This document shows, one piece after another, positions 54,757 to 63,230 of a stretch of DNA of 64,000 nt. Under the pieces are notes generated by a model. That model had not been told where the DNA came from. It worked only from the letters and a program-made list of their open reading frames with translations, and did not search any database. The DNA lies in the NCBI RefSeq assembly GCF_014982715.1, contig NZ_JADCJY010000001.1, forward strand, positions 1,860,001 to 1,924,000. Direction: 5' to 3'. A program made the translations under genes and the position numbers. This DNA is from Gallalistipes aquisgranensis. Lineage in GTDB: Bacteria > Bacteroidota > Bacteroidia > Bacteroidales > Rikenellaceae. Within the stretch, counting starts at the first letter, position 1. Each line of letters opens with the position of its first letter.

Positions 54757-57700
54757 CACTTGTAGATTTTGGAGTAAAGCACCGGCAGGATCGTCACCAC
54801 GAGGATCAGCGAACCGATGCCGCCGGCGAAGATCGTCACCCCGACGGGAGCCCAGAAGGTGCTGCCTCCCAACATCATCGGGACCACACCCACGGCCGTG
54901 GTAGCCGTGGTGAGGAAGATGGGCACCATCCGGCGACGCCCGGCGTCATAGGCCGCTTCGGCCGCGGACATGTGCCCGCCGATCCGTTTGTCCTCGGCGT
55001 GCTGGTACATCAGGATCACGTTGCGCACGATCATTCCCAGCAGGGTGATGAAGCCCAGCACGGAGGTCAGGCCGATGGTGAAACCGGCTATCCACAGCCC
55101 GATCATGGCACCGAAGAGACAGAGCGACATCGAAGCCATGACCACCAGCGTGATACCGAATTTGCGGAAATTGATCAGAATGAAAAAGAAGATGATGATC
55201 AGCGAGATGCCCAACCCGGCGGCGATGGGGGGAATCGTCTCCGCATCGAACTCGTGGGCTCCGCCCAGTTCGGTGGTGATGCCGGCGGGCAGGACGATTT
55301 CGTTCTTCAACATTTTGTCGATGCGGGAAGTCATCCGCATGGCGTTGACGCCCCGTTTCAGATCGGCCGAAACCGTGATGCAGCGCATGCCGTTGCGGTG
55401 TACGATTTTGCTCTGGCTCCAGGCAGGTTCCACTTCGGCCACCTGCCTCAGCGGAACGCTGAGCGAAGGAACCGCCGAGGAGACATAGGTATTTCCGACA
55501 TCGGAAAGCGAGCGCTCACCTCTCCGTTCATCGTTTTTCAGCACGACGGGAAGCCGGTAGTCGCCCTCCCAGACGGAACCCACCGCCACGTCGCCCGCGG
55601 CAAGGGCCAGGTTGGCCGCAGCCAGCGTGCGCGTGATCCCCAGCTGGGGCGCCGTCACGGGATCGAGGCGCACGTCGATTACCGAACGGGGATCTTCATA
55701 GTCGGAGTGCACCCAGAGCAGTCCGGGCATGCGGCGCATCCGCTCCATCAGCCGGTCGGCCGCCGTGCGCAGCGAATCGAGGTCGCTGCCGTAGAAGCGG
55801 AACTCCAGCGAAGGGACGTTCTGGTAATCGAGTTGCTTGAACTTGACGTAGGCTTCGGGAAAACGGTCGGCCCATGCATCGGCATACTCGTCGAGAATCG
55901 CTTCCGTATCGTCGACCGAAGTGGTGTTGACGATGAACTGGGCATAGTTTTTACCCGCCATCTGGGGCGCATAGCTCATCTGGAACCGGGGCGAGGAACA
56001 CCCCACAAAAGAGGTGACGGAAAGGACCCTCGGATCGGCCCGGAGCACCCCGTAGACCGAATCCGCCACCGCGGCCGTCCGCTCCAGAGGGGCGTCGGGC
56101 TGCAGGTAGATCTCCACGGCGAACTGGTCCCGGTCGGCGAAAGGCACCATCCGGAACTTCAGCTGGGTGGCGATCAGGAACGAGACGGCCACCGAGACGA
56201 CGCCCAGCCCGATGGTGAGCCAGCCGTGACGGAATGTCCATGCGAGCACACGTTCGTATTTTTCGTGCACGCGATCGGTCAGGGATTTGCGGTCGCTGCG
56301 GCGCGGGTTCACCACGGGAATGATCAGGATTTCGAGGAACGGGATCACCAGCACGGCCAACAGCAGGGAGACCAGCAGGTTGATCGAGATGGTCCACGGG
56401 AAGTAGGTCAGGAAATCGCCCATCATGCCTGTCATGGTGAACAGCAGCGGATAGAATATCATGCAGATGCAGACGGTGGCCAGCAGCAGCGAGGGGAAGA
56501 AGGCCCGGGCGCTCTCGACGGCCGCGAACCAGCGCGAATAGCCCCGGCCCAGGTAATCGAGGTAACCGTCGATCACGACGATCGAATTGTCGACGATCAT
56601 CCCCAGTACGACCACCAGCGCAGCCAGCGTGACCGTATTGAGCGGGATACCGCACATGTACATGATACCCACCGATATGAAAGTCGAGAGGGGGATGGTG
56701 ATGGCCGCCACGATGGCCGAACGCAGGGGGAAAAGCACCATCATCACCAGGATGATGATGGCCATGGCCACGAACAGGTCGCGCAGGAACGAGGAGACGG
56801 AATCTCCCACGACCTTGGCCTGGTCGGCGATGCGCTGCACCTGCACGTCGGAGGGAAGCTCCTCCCGGATGAAGGCGTGCAGCACCTCGTCCACCTCGCG
56901 GCCGTACTCCACGATATTGAATCCGGCACGCATCTCCATCGACAGCATCACACAGCGGTGCCCGTTGTTACGGATATAGCTGTCCGGATCGTCGTACTCG
57001 CGTACCACACGGGCGACGTCCTTCACCCGGAGCACATGCCCTTCGGGATCGCTCCAGATGATCTGGTCGGCCACCTCCCGTTCGCCGGCCAGCGACGGAG
57101 CGATGTGGATGGGCGTTTCGGTCTCCCGGTTACCGACCGAACCGCCCATCGGGGTCAGACCCTGCGAGGCAAGCGCGGCCGAAAGCACCTGTTCACCGAT
57201 ACCGTAGGCCGCCAGACGCTCCCGGTCGATGTAGACCGAAATCTGCTCCTGCTGTACGCCGTAAGGGCGCAGGTTCGACACCGACTCGATCCGGCGCAGA
57301 CGGTCGCTCAGGTCGTCCAGGTATCCTTTCAGCTCCCGGTAGGAACGGGTATCCGACTCGATGGTGATCAGCAGGGCCGAAGTGTCACCGAAATCGTCGT
57401 TGGTAACCACGGCGGCCACCCCGGAAGGCAGTTGGGCCTTGAAGGCAGCCAGGCCGTGCTTGATCTTCGACCACACCTCGTCCTTGTCGTTCACGTCGTC
57501 GTTCAGCTCGACCATCACGTAACACAATCCGTTCTGGGAAGTGGAAGTGGTCTTCGAACGCTTCACCTCCTTATAGGTCATCAGGAACTGTTCGAGGGGT
57601 TTGGCCAGCTGCTGCTCCACCTCCTCGGCCGTAGCACCGGGATAGACGCCGACCACGACGCCCTGACGGATCGTGTACTCGGGAAACTCCTGCTTCGGAA

Positions 57701-57809
57701 TATGCACCAGGGCGTAAATACCGAACACGAAGAGGCAGCCGACCAGCAGGAAGGTGATGCGGAAATTGCGCATCGACCAGGATATGACATTGTTATCGGA
57801 CCCTTTCAT
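54756..57809 (-). CDS. RND-family efflux pump, inner-membrane transporter (AcrB/HAE-like)
   Basis: Proton-driven exporter of 1017 residues with the RND layout: TM1 (about 14-35), a large periplasmic loop, TM2-6 (about 335-540), a second loop and TM7-12. LGMIVDNSIVVIDGYLDYLGRGY is the TM4 region with the relay Asp; GVVVGVYPGATAEEVEQQL is a typical opening porter-domain block. The start at 57809 (ATG) overlaps the HlyD stop as ATGA; a GTG six bases earlier is less likely. The substrate (drugs, metals, bile salts) cannot be read from sequence. Confidence 0.96.
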   Translation of the reverse strand: MKGSDNNVISWSMRNFRITFLLVGCLFVFGIYALVHIPKQEFPEYTIRQGVVVGVYPGATAEEVEQQLAKPLEQFLMTYKEVKRSKTTSTSQNGLCYVMVELNDDVNDKDEVWSKIKHGLAAFKAQLPSGVAAVVTNDDFGDTSALLITIESDTRSYRELKGYLDDLSDRLRRIESVSNLRPYGVQQEQISVYIDRERLAAYGIGEQVLSAALASQGLTPMGGSVGNRETETPIHIAPSLAGEREVADQIIWSDPEGHVLRVKDVARVVREYDDPDSYIRNNGHRCVMLSMEMRAGFNIVEYGREVDEVLHAFIREELPSDVQVQRIADQAKVVGDSVSSFLRDLFVAMAIIILVMMVLFPLRSAIVAAITIPLSTFISVGIMYMCGIPLNTVTLAALVVVLGMIVDNSIVVIDGYLDYLGRGYSRWFAAVESARAFFPSLLLATVCICMIFYPLLFTMTGMMGDFLTYFPWTISINLLVSLLLAVLVIPFLEILIIPVVNPRRSDRKSLTDRVHEKYERVLAWTFRHGWLTIGLGVVSVAVSFLIATQLKFRMVPFADRDQFAVEIYLQPDAPLERTAAVADSVYGVLRADPRVLSVTSFVGCSSPRFQMSYAPQMAGKNYAQFIVNTTSVDDTEAILDEYADAWADRFPEAYVKFKQLDYQNVPSLEFRFYGSDLDSLRTAADRLMERMRRMPGLLWVHSDYEDPRSVIDVRLDPVTAPQLGITRTLAAANLALAAGDVAVGSVWEGDYRLPVVLKNDERRGERSLSDVGNTYVSSAVPSLSVPLRQVAEVEPAWSQSKIVHRNGMRCITVSADLKRGVNAMRMTSRIDKMLKNEIVLPAGITTELGGAHEFDAETIPPIAAGLGISLIIIFFFILINFRKFGITLVVMASMSLCLFGAMIGLWIAGFTIGLTSVLGFITLLGMIVRNVILMYQHAEDKRIGGHMSAAEAAYDAGRRRMVPIFLTTATTAVGVVPMMLGGSTFWAPVGVTIFAGGIGSLILVVTILPVLYSKIYK

Positions 57810-58819
57810 CGCCACACGACTTTACTCCCTTCCCCGATCTTCTGCATGCCGTCGGTCACGATGCGGTCGCCGGCCTCCAGGCCCCCGGCGATTACGATGC
57901 CGTTCCCCGACAGGGACCCCGTCACCACCGGCATGCGAACGGCCGAATCACCCCTCACCGCCCACACGAAGCGGCTGCCGTCGCCCGCCTGCCGCACGGC
58001 ACGCACCGGCAGGACGATCTCCTCCGCTGCCTCGGCAGGCGACACCGTCACCCGGCAGACCATGCCAGGCAACAACTCCCCGCCGGCATTGGCTACGGAG
58101 GCCGTCACATCGTAGGTATGTGCGGCGGGATTCGCCACGGCCCCCTTTTCGATCCCGCCGGCCGTAAAGACACGGTCGCCGAGCGCCGCGACGCCGACCC
58201 GCACCCGGCTGTCGGCACCGATCCGGGCAATCTCCTGCTCCGGCACCGAGAAGCGGACCTTGACGGTGCCGACCCCGAGCAGCGTCATCACGGGAGCACC
58301 GGGCAGCGCGGTCTCTCCCACCGAGACCGTCCGCCTGCCGATCACACCGGAAAACGGGGCGAGAAGCCGGCAGTCGTCCAGATTTTTCCGGGCGATTTCA
58401 CAGGCCGATTCGGCCTGGCTGAGCCGGGTACGGGCTTCGACCCACTTGATTTCGGGAAGGCTCCGGGCATCGTACAGTTGTTTCAGCCGCTCACAGGCGT
58501 CCTTCGCCTGGTCGAGCGTCGCCCGGGCGGCATCGTATGCCTGACGGGCCGATGAGGAATCGAGCTCGGCCAGCAGATCGCCCTGCCGCACATGTTTTCC
58601 TTCGTCGGTCGTCACGCGGGCCACGGTCCCCGCTACGGGGAAACTCAGCGCCGCCTCCGTCCCGCCCTCGACCGTTCCCACATAGACCGCCGCTCCGGCA
58701 TCGGCAGAGGGAGCGACGACTACGGTTTCCACCCGCACCGGATCGGGCATCCGGAGCGGTTCGCGGGATGCACAGCCTGCCACGGTCAACAGCACGGCCC
58801 AAAGAATCGTTCGTTTCAT
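57806..58819 (-). CDS. RND pump periplasmic adaptor (HlyD/MFP family) lipoprotein
   Basis: Membrane-fusion protein linking the RND transporter to TolC, about 337 residues from ATG 58819. Lipobox LLTVAGC. A lipoyl/barrel-sandwich half (VGTVEGGTEAALSFPVAGTVARV), an alpha-helical hairpin (about 95-165) and the second lipoyl half (CRLLAPFSGVIGRRTVSVGETALPGAPVMTL), then beta-barrel and membrane-proximal domains. First gene of the operon. The GTG eight codons upstream (58843) is rejected because the lipoprotein signal starts at MKRTILWAV. Confidence 0.94.
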   Translation of the reverse strand: MKRTILWAVLLTVAGCASREPLRMPDPVRVETVVVAPSADAGAAVYVGTVEGGTEAALSFPVAGTVARVTTDEGKHVRQGDLLAELDSSSARQAYDAARATLDQAKDACERLKQLYDARSLPEIKWVEARTRLSQAESACEIARKNLDDCRLLAPFSGVIGRRTVSVGETALPGAPVMTLLGVGTVKVRFSVPEQEIARIGADSRVRVGVAALGDRVFTAGGIEKGAVANPAAHTYDVTASVANAGGELLPGMVCRVTVSPAEAAEEIVLPVRAVRQAGDGSRFVWAVRGDSAVRMPVVTGSLSGNGIVIAGGLEAGDRIVTDGMQKIGEGSKVVWR

Positions 58820-58842
58820 TCGTTTCGAAATTTTATCCGTCA

Positions 58843-58850
58843 CAAAGTTG
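58843..58850 (-). promoter_or_regulatory. Possible -7 box for the efflux operon
   Basis: CAACTTTG on the minus strand, one mismatch to TAnnTTTG, 23 bases before the HlyD start; no spaced TTG, as expected if an activator is needed. Confidence 0.4.
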
Positions 58851-58946
58851 ACGTTTTACGGACCGGAAGAAAAGGCCACTGCGTCGGATATATTCGCAAT
58901 ATCGTTCGATTTCTTACTTTTCGACCACCGATATTGGGCAATTGGT

Positions 58947-58954
58947 TATCTTTG
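58947..58954 (+). promoter_or_regulatory. -7 box for the AraC-family regulator gene
   Basis: TATCTTTG, exact, 21 bases before the ATG at 58976; no TTG at 19-21 bases. The region just upstream has a repeated ATTGG (58933-58937 and 58941-58945) in the position of a possible operator. Confidence 0.5.
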
Positions 58955-58975
58955 CGCAAAAACCGGCTCCCGAAA

Positions 58976-59893
58976 ATGAACCAAAAGATAATTCAGAGCA
59001 TTTCTCTCGCCAAACTGCTCGAAATATACGGGCACCGTCCGGACGACCTCCTGCTCGACGGCTGCGTCATCGCCTCCCGCGTACGGGTGAAAGACAACGC
59101 GAGCAACGACCTGTTCCGTTACCCCACGCGGCTCAACGCCTTCGCCGTGGTATTCTGTTCGCAGGGTACGATCACGCTCACCTCGAACATCACCCACTAC
59201 ACGATCGGCGAAAAGACCCTCTTCGTGAATCTGCCCGGCACCATCATACAGGGCGAACCCTCGCCGGACAGCGTGGTGTTCGCCCTGATCTGCGAAGAGG
59301 AGTTCTTCCGGCGGATCAACATAGACGTCAAACTGGTGGCCGGGCTTTTCCTCAACGTGGAAAAACATCCCTGCATCCCGCTCGACAGAGAGGAATGGGA
59401 GGGGGTCGGCCGATCGTTCGATGAGATACGGGCGGAAGGTTCGATCCCCCGCTCCGACCGCTACTCCCCGGAAATCATGCGCTCGATGATCCGGACGCTC
59501 GCCTACAAGATATGCCGCATCATCGAACACCGCATACAGACCGACACGACGCTCCGGAGTTCGCCCCGAAGCCGCAATGAAGAGTATTTCAACGAATTCA
59601 TGAGCGTGCTCACCAAACACTACACCCGGCACCGCTCCGTCGGATTCTATGCCGAACAGCTGCACCTGACCCCAAAATACCTGACGACGCTCATCCGCAG
59701 GATCAGCGGCCGGACGGCGATCCAATGGATCGACGACTACGTCATGGTCGAAGCCAAGAACCTGCTGAAATACTCCACGATGAGCATCCAGGAGATCGCC
59801 TACTACCTGAACTTCCCCAACCAGTCCTCTTTCGGGAAGTATTTCCGGAACCACACGGACATGACCCCTTCGGCATACAGGCAGACCCAGTGA
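58976..59893 (+). CDS. AraC-family transcriptional regulator
   Basis: Regulator of 305 residues. The N-terminal part (about 1-190) is a cupin-like ligand-binding region that I cannot assign to an inducer. The C-terminal AraC double helix-turn-helix (about 200-305) is clear: VGFYAEQLHLTPKYLTTLIRRISGRTAIQWIDDYVMVEAKNLLKYSTMSIQEIAYYLNFPNQSSFGKYFRNHTDMTPSAYR. It is divergent from the HlyD-RND-TolC operon, with 156 bases between start codons, so it most likely controls that pump. Confidence 0.94.
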   Translation: MNQKIIQSISLAKLLEIYGHRPDDLLLDGCVIASRVRVKDNASNDLFRYPTRLNAFAVVFCSQGTITLTSNITHYTIGEKTLFVNLPGTIIQGEPSPDSVVFALICEEEFFRRINIDVKLVAGLFLNVEKHPCIPLDREEWEGVGRSFDEIRAEGSIPRSDRYSPEIMRSMIRTLAYKICRIIEHRIQTDTTLRSSPRSRNEEYFNEFMSVLTKHYTRHRSVGFYAEQLHLTPKYLTTLIRRISGRTAIQWIDDYVMVEAKNLLKYSTMSIQEIAYYLNFPNQSSFGKYFRNHTDMTPSAYRQTQ

Positions 59894-59910
59894 CACGGTC
59901 CGCCCCGGCC

Positions 59911-61059
59911 CTACTCGCTCTCCCGGCCTCCCGGCTCTCCGTATCCGAAATCTTCCAGCAGTTTCATGATACGCGCATAGGAGTCGTCGATCTTATCCGC
60001 ACCGATCTCCCCGGAGGCGACACCGGATTTTATGATCCCGTGGCAACGTACCGCAAGGTTCTTTTCGTACACCGCAGCGTTATTGCCCACGACGATGAGG
60101 TTCACTCCTCCGTTGATCGCCAGCGCCAGGGCCTTTTCCAGGGAGTAGTTGTCGACGATCGCCCCCATGTTCATGTCGTCCGTGGCGATCACGCCCCCGA
60201 ATCCGAGCCGTTCCCGGAGCAGGCCGGTCAGTGTCTTGTGCGACAGCGAAGCGGGATACAGGGGGTCGATCCTGCGGTTCACCAGGTGGCCGACCATGAC
60301 GATCCCCTCATAACCGTTTTCCACGAACCGCCGGTAAGGGACCAACTCATCCGGCCGCCACGTATCGGTTATGTCGACCAATCCCAGATGGCTGTCGCTG
60401 CGGGAACTGCCGTGTCCGGGGAAATGCTTCAGCGAAGTTACGATCCCCCGCCTGTGGTGCTCTTCCACCCATCGGCCGGCGAACAGGCAGACGGAGTCGG
60501 GATCGGACGAGAAAGAGCGCCCGTACCTGGCGATGATCGGATTCGAGGGATTGAGGTTGAGATCGACACAGGGAGCGAAATTCACATTGATTCCGCACCC
60601 GGCCAGGACGGAAGCCGTCTGTGCGGCCCGAAGCGAAGCGCTGTCGGGCGACCCGGAGGCTCCCTGTGCGGCGGCCGTCACCGTCGGAGGGAATCCATAC
60701 CGGGATTTCAGTCTGTTGACCATGCCCCCCTCCTGATCCACCGCTATCAGCAACGGCCCGTCCGAAAGAGAGCGCAGCGCGGCCGTCAGCGCTTTCAGCT
60801 GCCGGGGCGACCGTATGTTGCGTTCGCCCATTCCGCCCGGCACATCGACGTCGAACAGGATCACTCCGCCCACATGATACCGAACGATGGCCTCTTCGAT
60901 CTCCTCCGAGGGGACGGTTCCCCTGAATCCGGACACGATCATCCGTCCGATCTTCACGTCCATGCAACTGTCGCAACGACAGGTATCGGCGAGGTGGCCG
61001 CGGGCGGTCGCGGCAGCGGTCGCGGCGGCGAACAGGAATGACAGCAGGAACTTTCTCAT
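59911..61059 (-). CDS. Glycoside hydrolase family 3, NagZ-like beta-N-acetylhexosaminidase
   Basis: Exported enzyme (signal peptide about 1-20) of 382 residues. The NagZ hallmark is present: KHFPGHGSSRSDSH (211-224), whose Asp222-His224 pair acts as acid/base, and nucleophile Asp294 in ATDDMNMGAI. Sugar contacts are in AVDQEGGMVNRL. NagZ enzymes remove N-acetylglucosamine from peptidoglycan fragments or from chitobiose-type sugars; export suggests use on extracellular or periplasmic murein or glycoprotein N-glycans rather than cytosolic recycling. Converges with the AraC gene (18 bases apart). Confidence 0.92.
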   Translation of the reverse strand: MRKFLLSFLFAAATAAATARGHLADTCRCDSCMDVKIGRMIVSGFRGTVPSEEIEEAIVRYHVGGVILFDVDVPGGMGERNIRSPRQLKALTAALRSLSDGPLLIAVDQEGGMVNRLKSRYGFPPTVTAAAQGASGSPDSASLRAAQTASVLAGCGINVNFAPCVDLNLNPSNPIIARYGRSFSSDPDSVCLFAGRWVEEHHRRGIVTSLKHFPGHGSSRSDSHLGLVDITDTWRPDELVPYRRFVENGYEGIVMVGHLVNRRIDPLYPASLSHKTLTGLLRERLGFGGVIATDDMNMGAIVDNYSLEKALALAINGGVNLIVVGNNAAVYEKNLAVRCHGIIKSGVASGEIGADKIDDSYARIMKLLEDFGYGEPGGRESE

Positions 61060-61232
61060 AATGCACTACGGATCAACAGACATCGCCGCCGGACGTCACC
61101 CTCCCGGCACGATATTCCGGGTAAAGTTATTCAAAACAAACGTTATTTCCGACGAATTGACTAAATTTACGTGCCGTGCATCCGGCAGCAGCATGCCGGA
61201 ATGCCGCGCCACACGGAAACGGAGGACATCCT

Positions 61233-62834
61233 ATGGTTCGGATAGAGGGAAATATAGTGGATATCGTCGGGAAGGAGATTTTCGAAGGTTCGGTCGAAGC
61301 GGAGAAGGGGATTATCTCCGCCGTACGCAGGCACCCGACCAAGAGCCGGAGCTACATCACGCCGGGATTCGTAGACGCCCACGTGCATATCGAGAGTTCG
61401 ATGCTGACACCCGAGAATTTCGGTCGGGCGGCCATACGCCAGGGAACCGTGGCTGTGGTTACGGACCCGCACGAAATAGCGAACGTCATGGGGGCGGAGG
61501 GAATCGAATTCATGATGGAAAACAGCAGACGGTCGCCCCTGAAGACCTTTTTCACGATTCCCTCCTGTGTGCCGGCCACCTCCTTCGACCGGGCCGGCGG
61601 CACCGTATCGTCGGAAGAGGTGGCGAGACTCGCCGCTTCGGGACGGTTCGTGGGGCTGTCCGAGATGATGGACGTGCCGGGAGTCCTGTCGGGCGACAGG
61701 GAAGTGACGGCCAAACTCGACGCCGCCCGGCGGTTCGGCCTCCCCGTGGACGGACATGCCCCGCTGTTGTCGGGCGCACGCCTCGCCGGCTATGCCGGCC
61801 GGGGTATCTCCACCGACCACGAGTGCGTATCGCTCGCGGAGGCCGAGGAGAAGATCGCACTCGGGATGAAGATACTCATCCGCGAAGGAAGCGCAGCCTG
61901 CAATTACGAGGCCCTGAAACCGCTGATCCGCACCCACCCCGACCGGGTGATGTTCTGCACCGACGATTCCCACCCGCGGGAAATCCTGTCCGGAGGACAC
62001 CTGCGCAGGCACGTAGCCCGCTCCGTGGCGGACGGTTGCGACCTGTTCGACGTACTCAGGATCGCATCACTCAACCCCGTGCGGCATTACGGGCTCGACG
62101 TCGGACTGTTGCAGGCGGGAGACAAGGCCGACTTCATCGTCGTGGACGATCTGGAGACGTTCGAAGTGCAGCAGGTCTACATCGGCGGAGCAGCGCGGCC
62201 GGAGAGTGCCATGTCTCCCGTCCGTCCAGTAATGCCGAACCGTTTTGCGCATGAAGGGGTTACCCCCTCGTCGCTGCGGAAAGCGGTGGACGGACCAGTG
62301 CAGGTAATTTCGCTCATCGACGGGGAGATATTGACCCGTTCGGTCACCTATTCGCCCGGACGCCCCCACACGAACCTGGAATGCGACCCGGCGGAGGACA
62401 TCGCCAAAATAGTCTATGTCAACCGTTACGACAACGGGATTCCGCAAGTGGCGTTCTGCAAAGGTTCCGGCCTACGCACGGGAGCTCTCGCCAGTTCCGT
62501 CTCGCACGATTCGCACAATATCATCGCCGTCGGGTGTTCGGACGAGGAACTCGCCGGAGCGATCAACGCGGTGGTCGAACGCAAAGGAGGTATCGCCGTC
62601 TGCCGGGCAGGCAAAACCGAAATACTGCCCCTGCCCATCGGAGGCATCATGAGCGACCGTTCTGCCGAGGAAGTCGACACCGCATACCGTAAACTCGAAC
62701 GAATGGCCGCAGAGATGGGCTGCACGCTCGGCGCTCCGTTCATGACCCTGTCGTTCCTTTCGCTGGTCGTCATACCGGAACTCCGAATCGGGGAGCGCGG
62801 CCTGTTCAGTTATTCCCGTTTCAACTGGATATAG
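61233..62834 (+). CDS. ade: Adenine deaminase
   Basis: Metal-dependent deamination of adenine to hypoxanthine and ammonia (purine salvage). The start at 61233 follows a GGAGG Shine-Dalgarno (61221-61225) and gives 533 residues. Amidohydrolase metal motifs: DAHVHIESSM (His50, His52), DGHAPLLSG, STDHECVS and FCTDDSHPREIL. The adenine-deaminase-specific C-terminal domain has SHDSHNIIAVGCSDEELAGAINAV and ends AEMGCTLGAPFMTLSFLSLVVIPELRI. It is divergent from the GH3 gene. A weak TAAATTTA (61162-61169) could be its -7. Confidence 0.96.
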   Translation: MVRIEGNIVDIVGKEIFEGSVEAEKGIISAVRRHPTKSRSYITPGFVDAHVHIESSMLTPENFGRAAIRQGTVAVVTDPHEIANVMGAEGIEFMMENSRRSPLKTFFTIPSCVPATSFDRAGGTVSSEEVARLAASGRFVGLSEMMDVPGVLSGDREVTAKLDAARRFGLPVDGHAPLLSGARLAGYAGRGISTDHECVSLAEAEEKIALGMKILIREGSAACNYEALKPLIRTHPDRVMFCTDDSHPREILSGGHLRRHVARSVADGCDLFDVLRIASLNPVRHYGLDVGLLQAGDKADFIVVDDLETFEVQQVYIGGAARPESAMSPVRPVMPNRFAHEGVTPSSLRKAVDGPVQVISLIDGEILTRSVTYSPGRPHTNLECDPAEDIAKIVYVNRYDNGIPQVAFCKGSGLRTGALASSVSHDSHNIIAVGCSDEELAGAINAVVERKGGIAVCRAGKTEILPLPIGGIMSDRSAEEVDTAYRKLERMAAEMGCTLGAPFMTLSFLSLVVIPELRIGERGLFSYSRFNWI

Positions 62835-62928
62835 GTGCCCGACAAGAATTCGGATATTTCGGAGGTCATCCGGGATCGTCATTTCTGCATCACAAACGAC
62901 GATTTCAAGGTATCCGTGTTACGCAAAA

Positions 62929-62958
62929 AAGGCTGACAATCATCAGATTGCCAGCCTT
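62929..62958 (-). terminator. Terminator of tRNA-Gly
   Basis: On the minus strand a 13-bp stem with one G-U pair (62958-62946 with 62941-62929), 4-base loop, followed by a T-run. It lies 8 bases after the tRNA 3' end. Confidence 0.88.
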
Positions 62959-62965
62959 CACTATG

Positions 62966-63038
62966 AGCGGAAAACGAGACTCGAACTCGCGACCCCAACC
63001 TTGGCAAGGTTGTGCTCTACCAACTGAGCTATTTCCGC
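62966..63038 (-). tRNA. tRNA-Gly (anticodon GCC)
   Basis: Complete cloverleaf of 73 bases: acceptor stem GCGGAAA/TTTCCGC with discriminator T, D-arm GCTC..GAGC, anticodon stem CAACC/GGTTG with loop TTGCCAA (anticodon GCC at 63005-63003), 5-base variable region, T-arm with loop TTCGAGT. The 3' CCA is not encoded. It has its own consensus promoter and terminator. Confidence 0.98.
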
Positions 63039-63072
63039 AATCTGCTTCAGAACTTCCGTCCTTTCGGGAGTG

Positions 63073-63103
63073 CAAATGTAAAATGATAAATTTTAATTTG
63101 CAA
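63073..63103 (-). promoter_or_regulatory. Promoter of tRNA-Gly
   Basis: On the minus strand: TTG (63103-63101), 20 bases, TACATTTG (63080-63073), full consensus; about 28 bases of 5' leader to the tRNA. Confidence 0.85.
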
Positions 63104-63179
63104 ATGTTTGCCTGAAAAAAAATCAGAACTTATTTCTTTCTGTCAACAACGGCAACCCGTTTTTGCTTTTCAAGCGGGA

Positions 63180-63210
63180 CAAAAGTAGCAGTAAAATTTC
63201 ATATTTACAA
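63180..63210 (-). promoter_or_regulatory. Second, unassigned consensus promoter upstream of tRNA-Gly
   Basis: On the minus strand: TTG (63210-63208), 20 bases, TACTTTTG (63187-63180), full consensus, 107 bases upstream of the tRNA promoter. No ORF begins downstream. A weak hairpin and a run of eight T (63122-63115 on the minus strand) lie about 55 bases after the expected start, so a short RNA is possible. Confidence 0.6.
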
Positions 63211-63230
63211 ATCCGGCCCCGATTTTTTTG

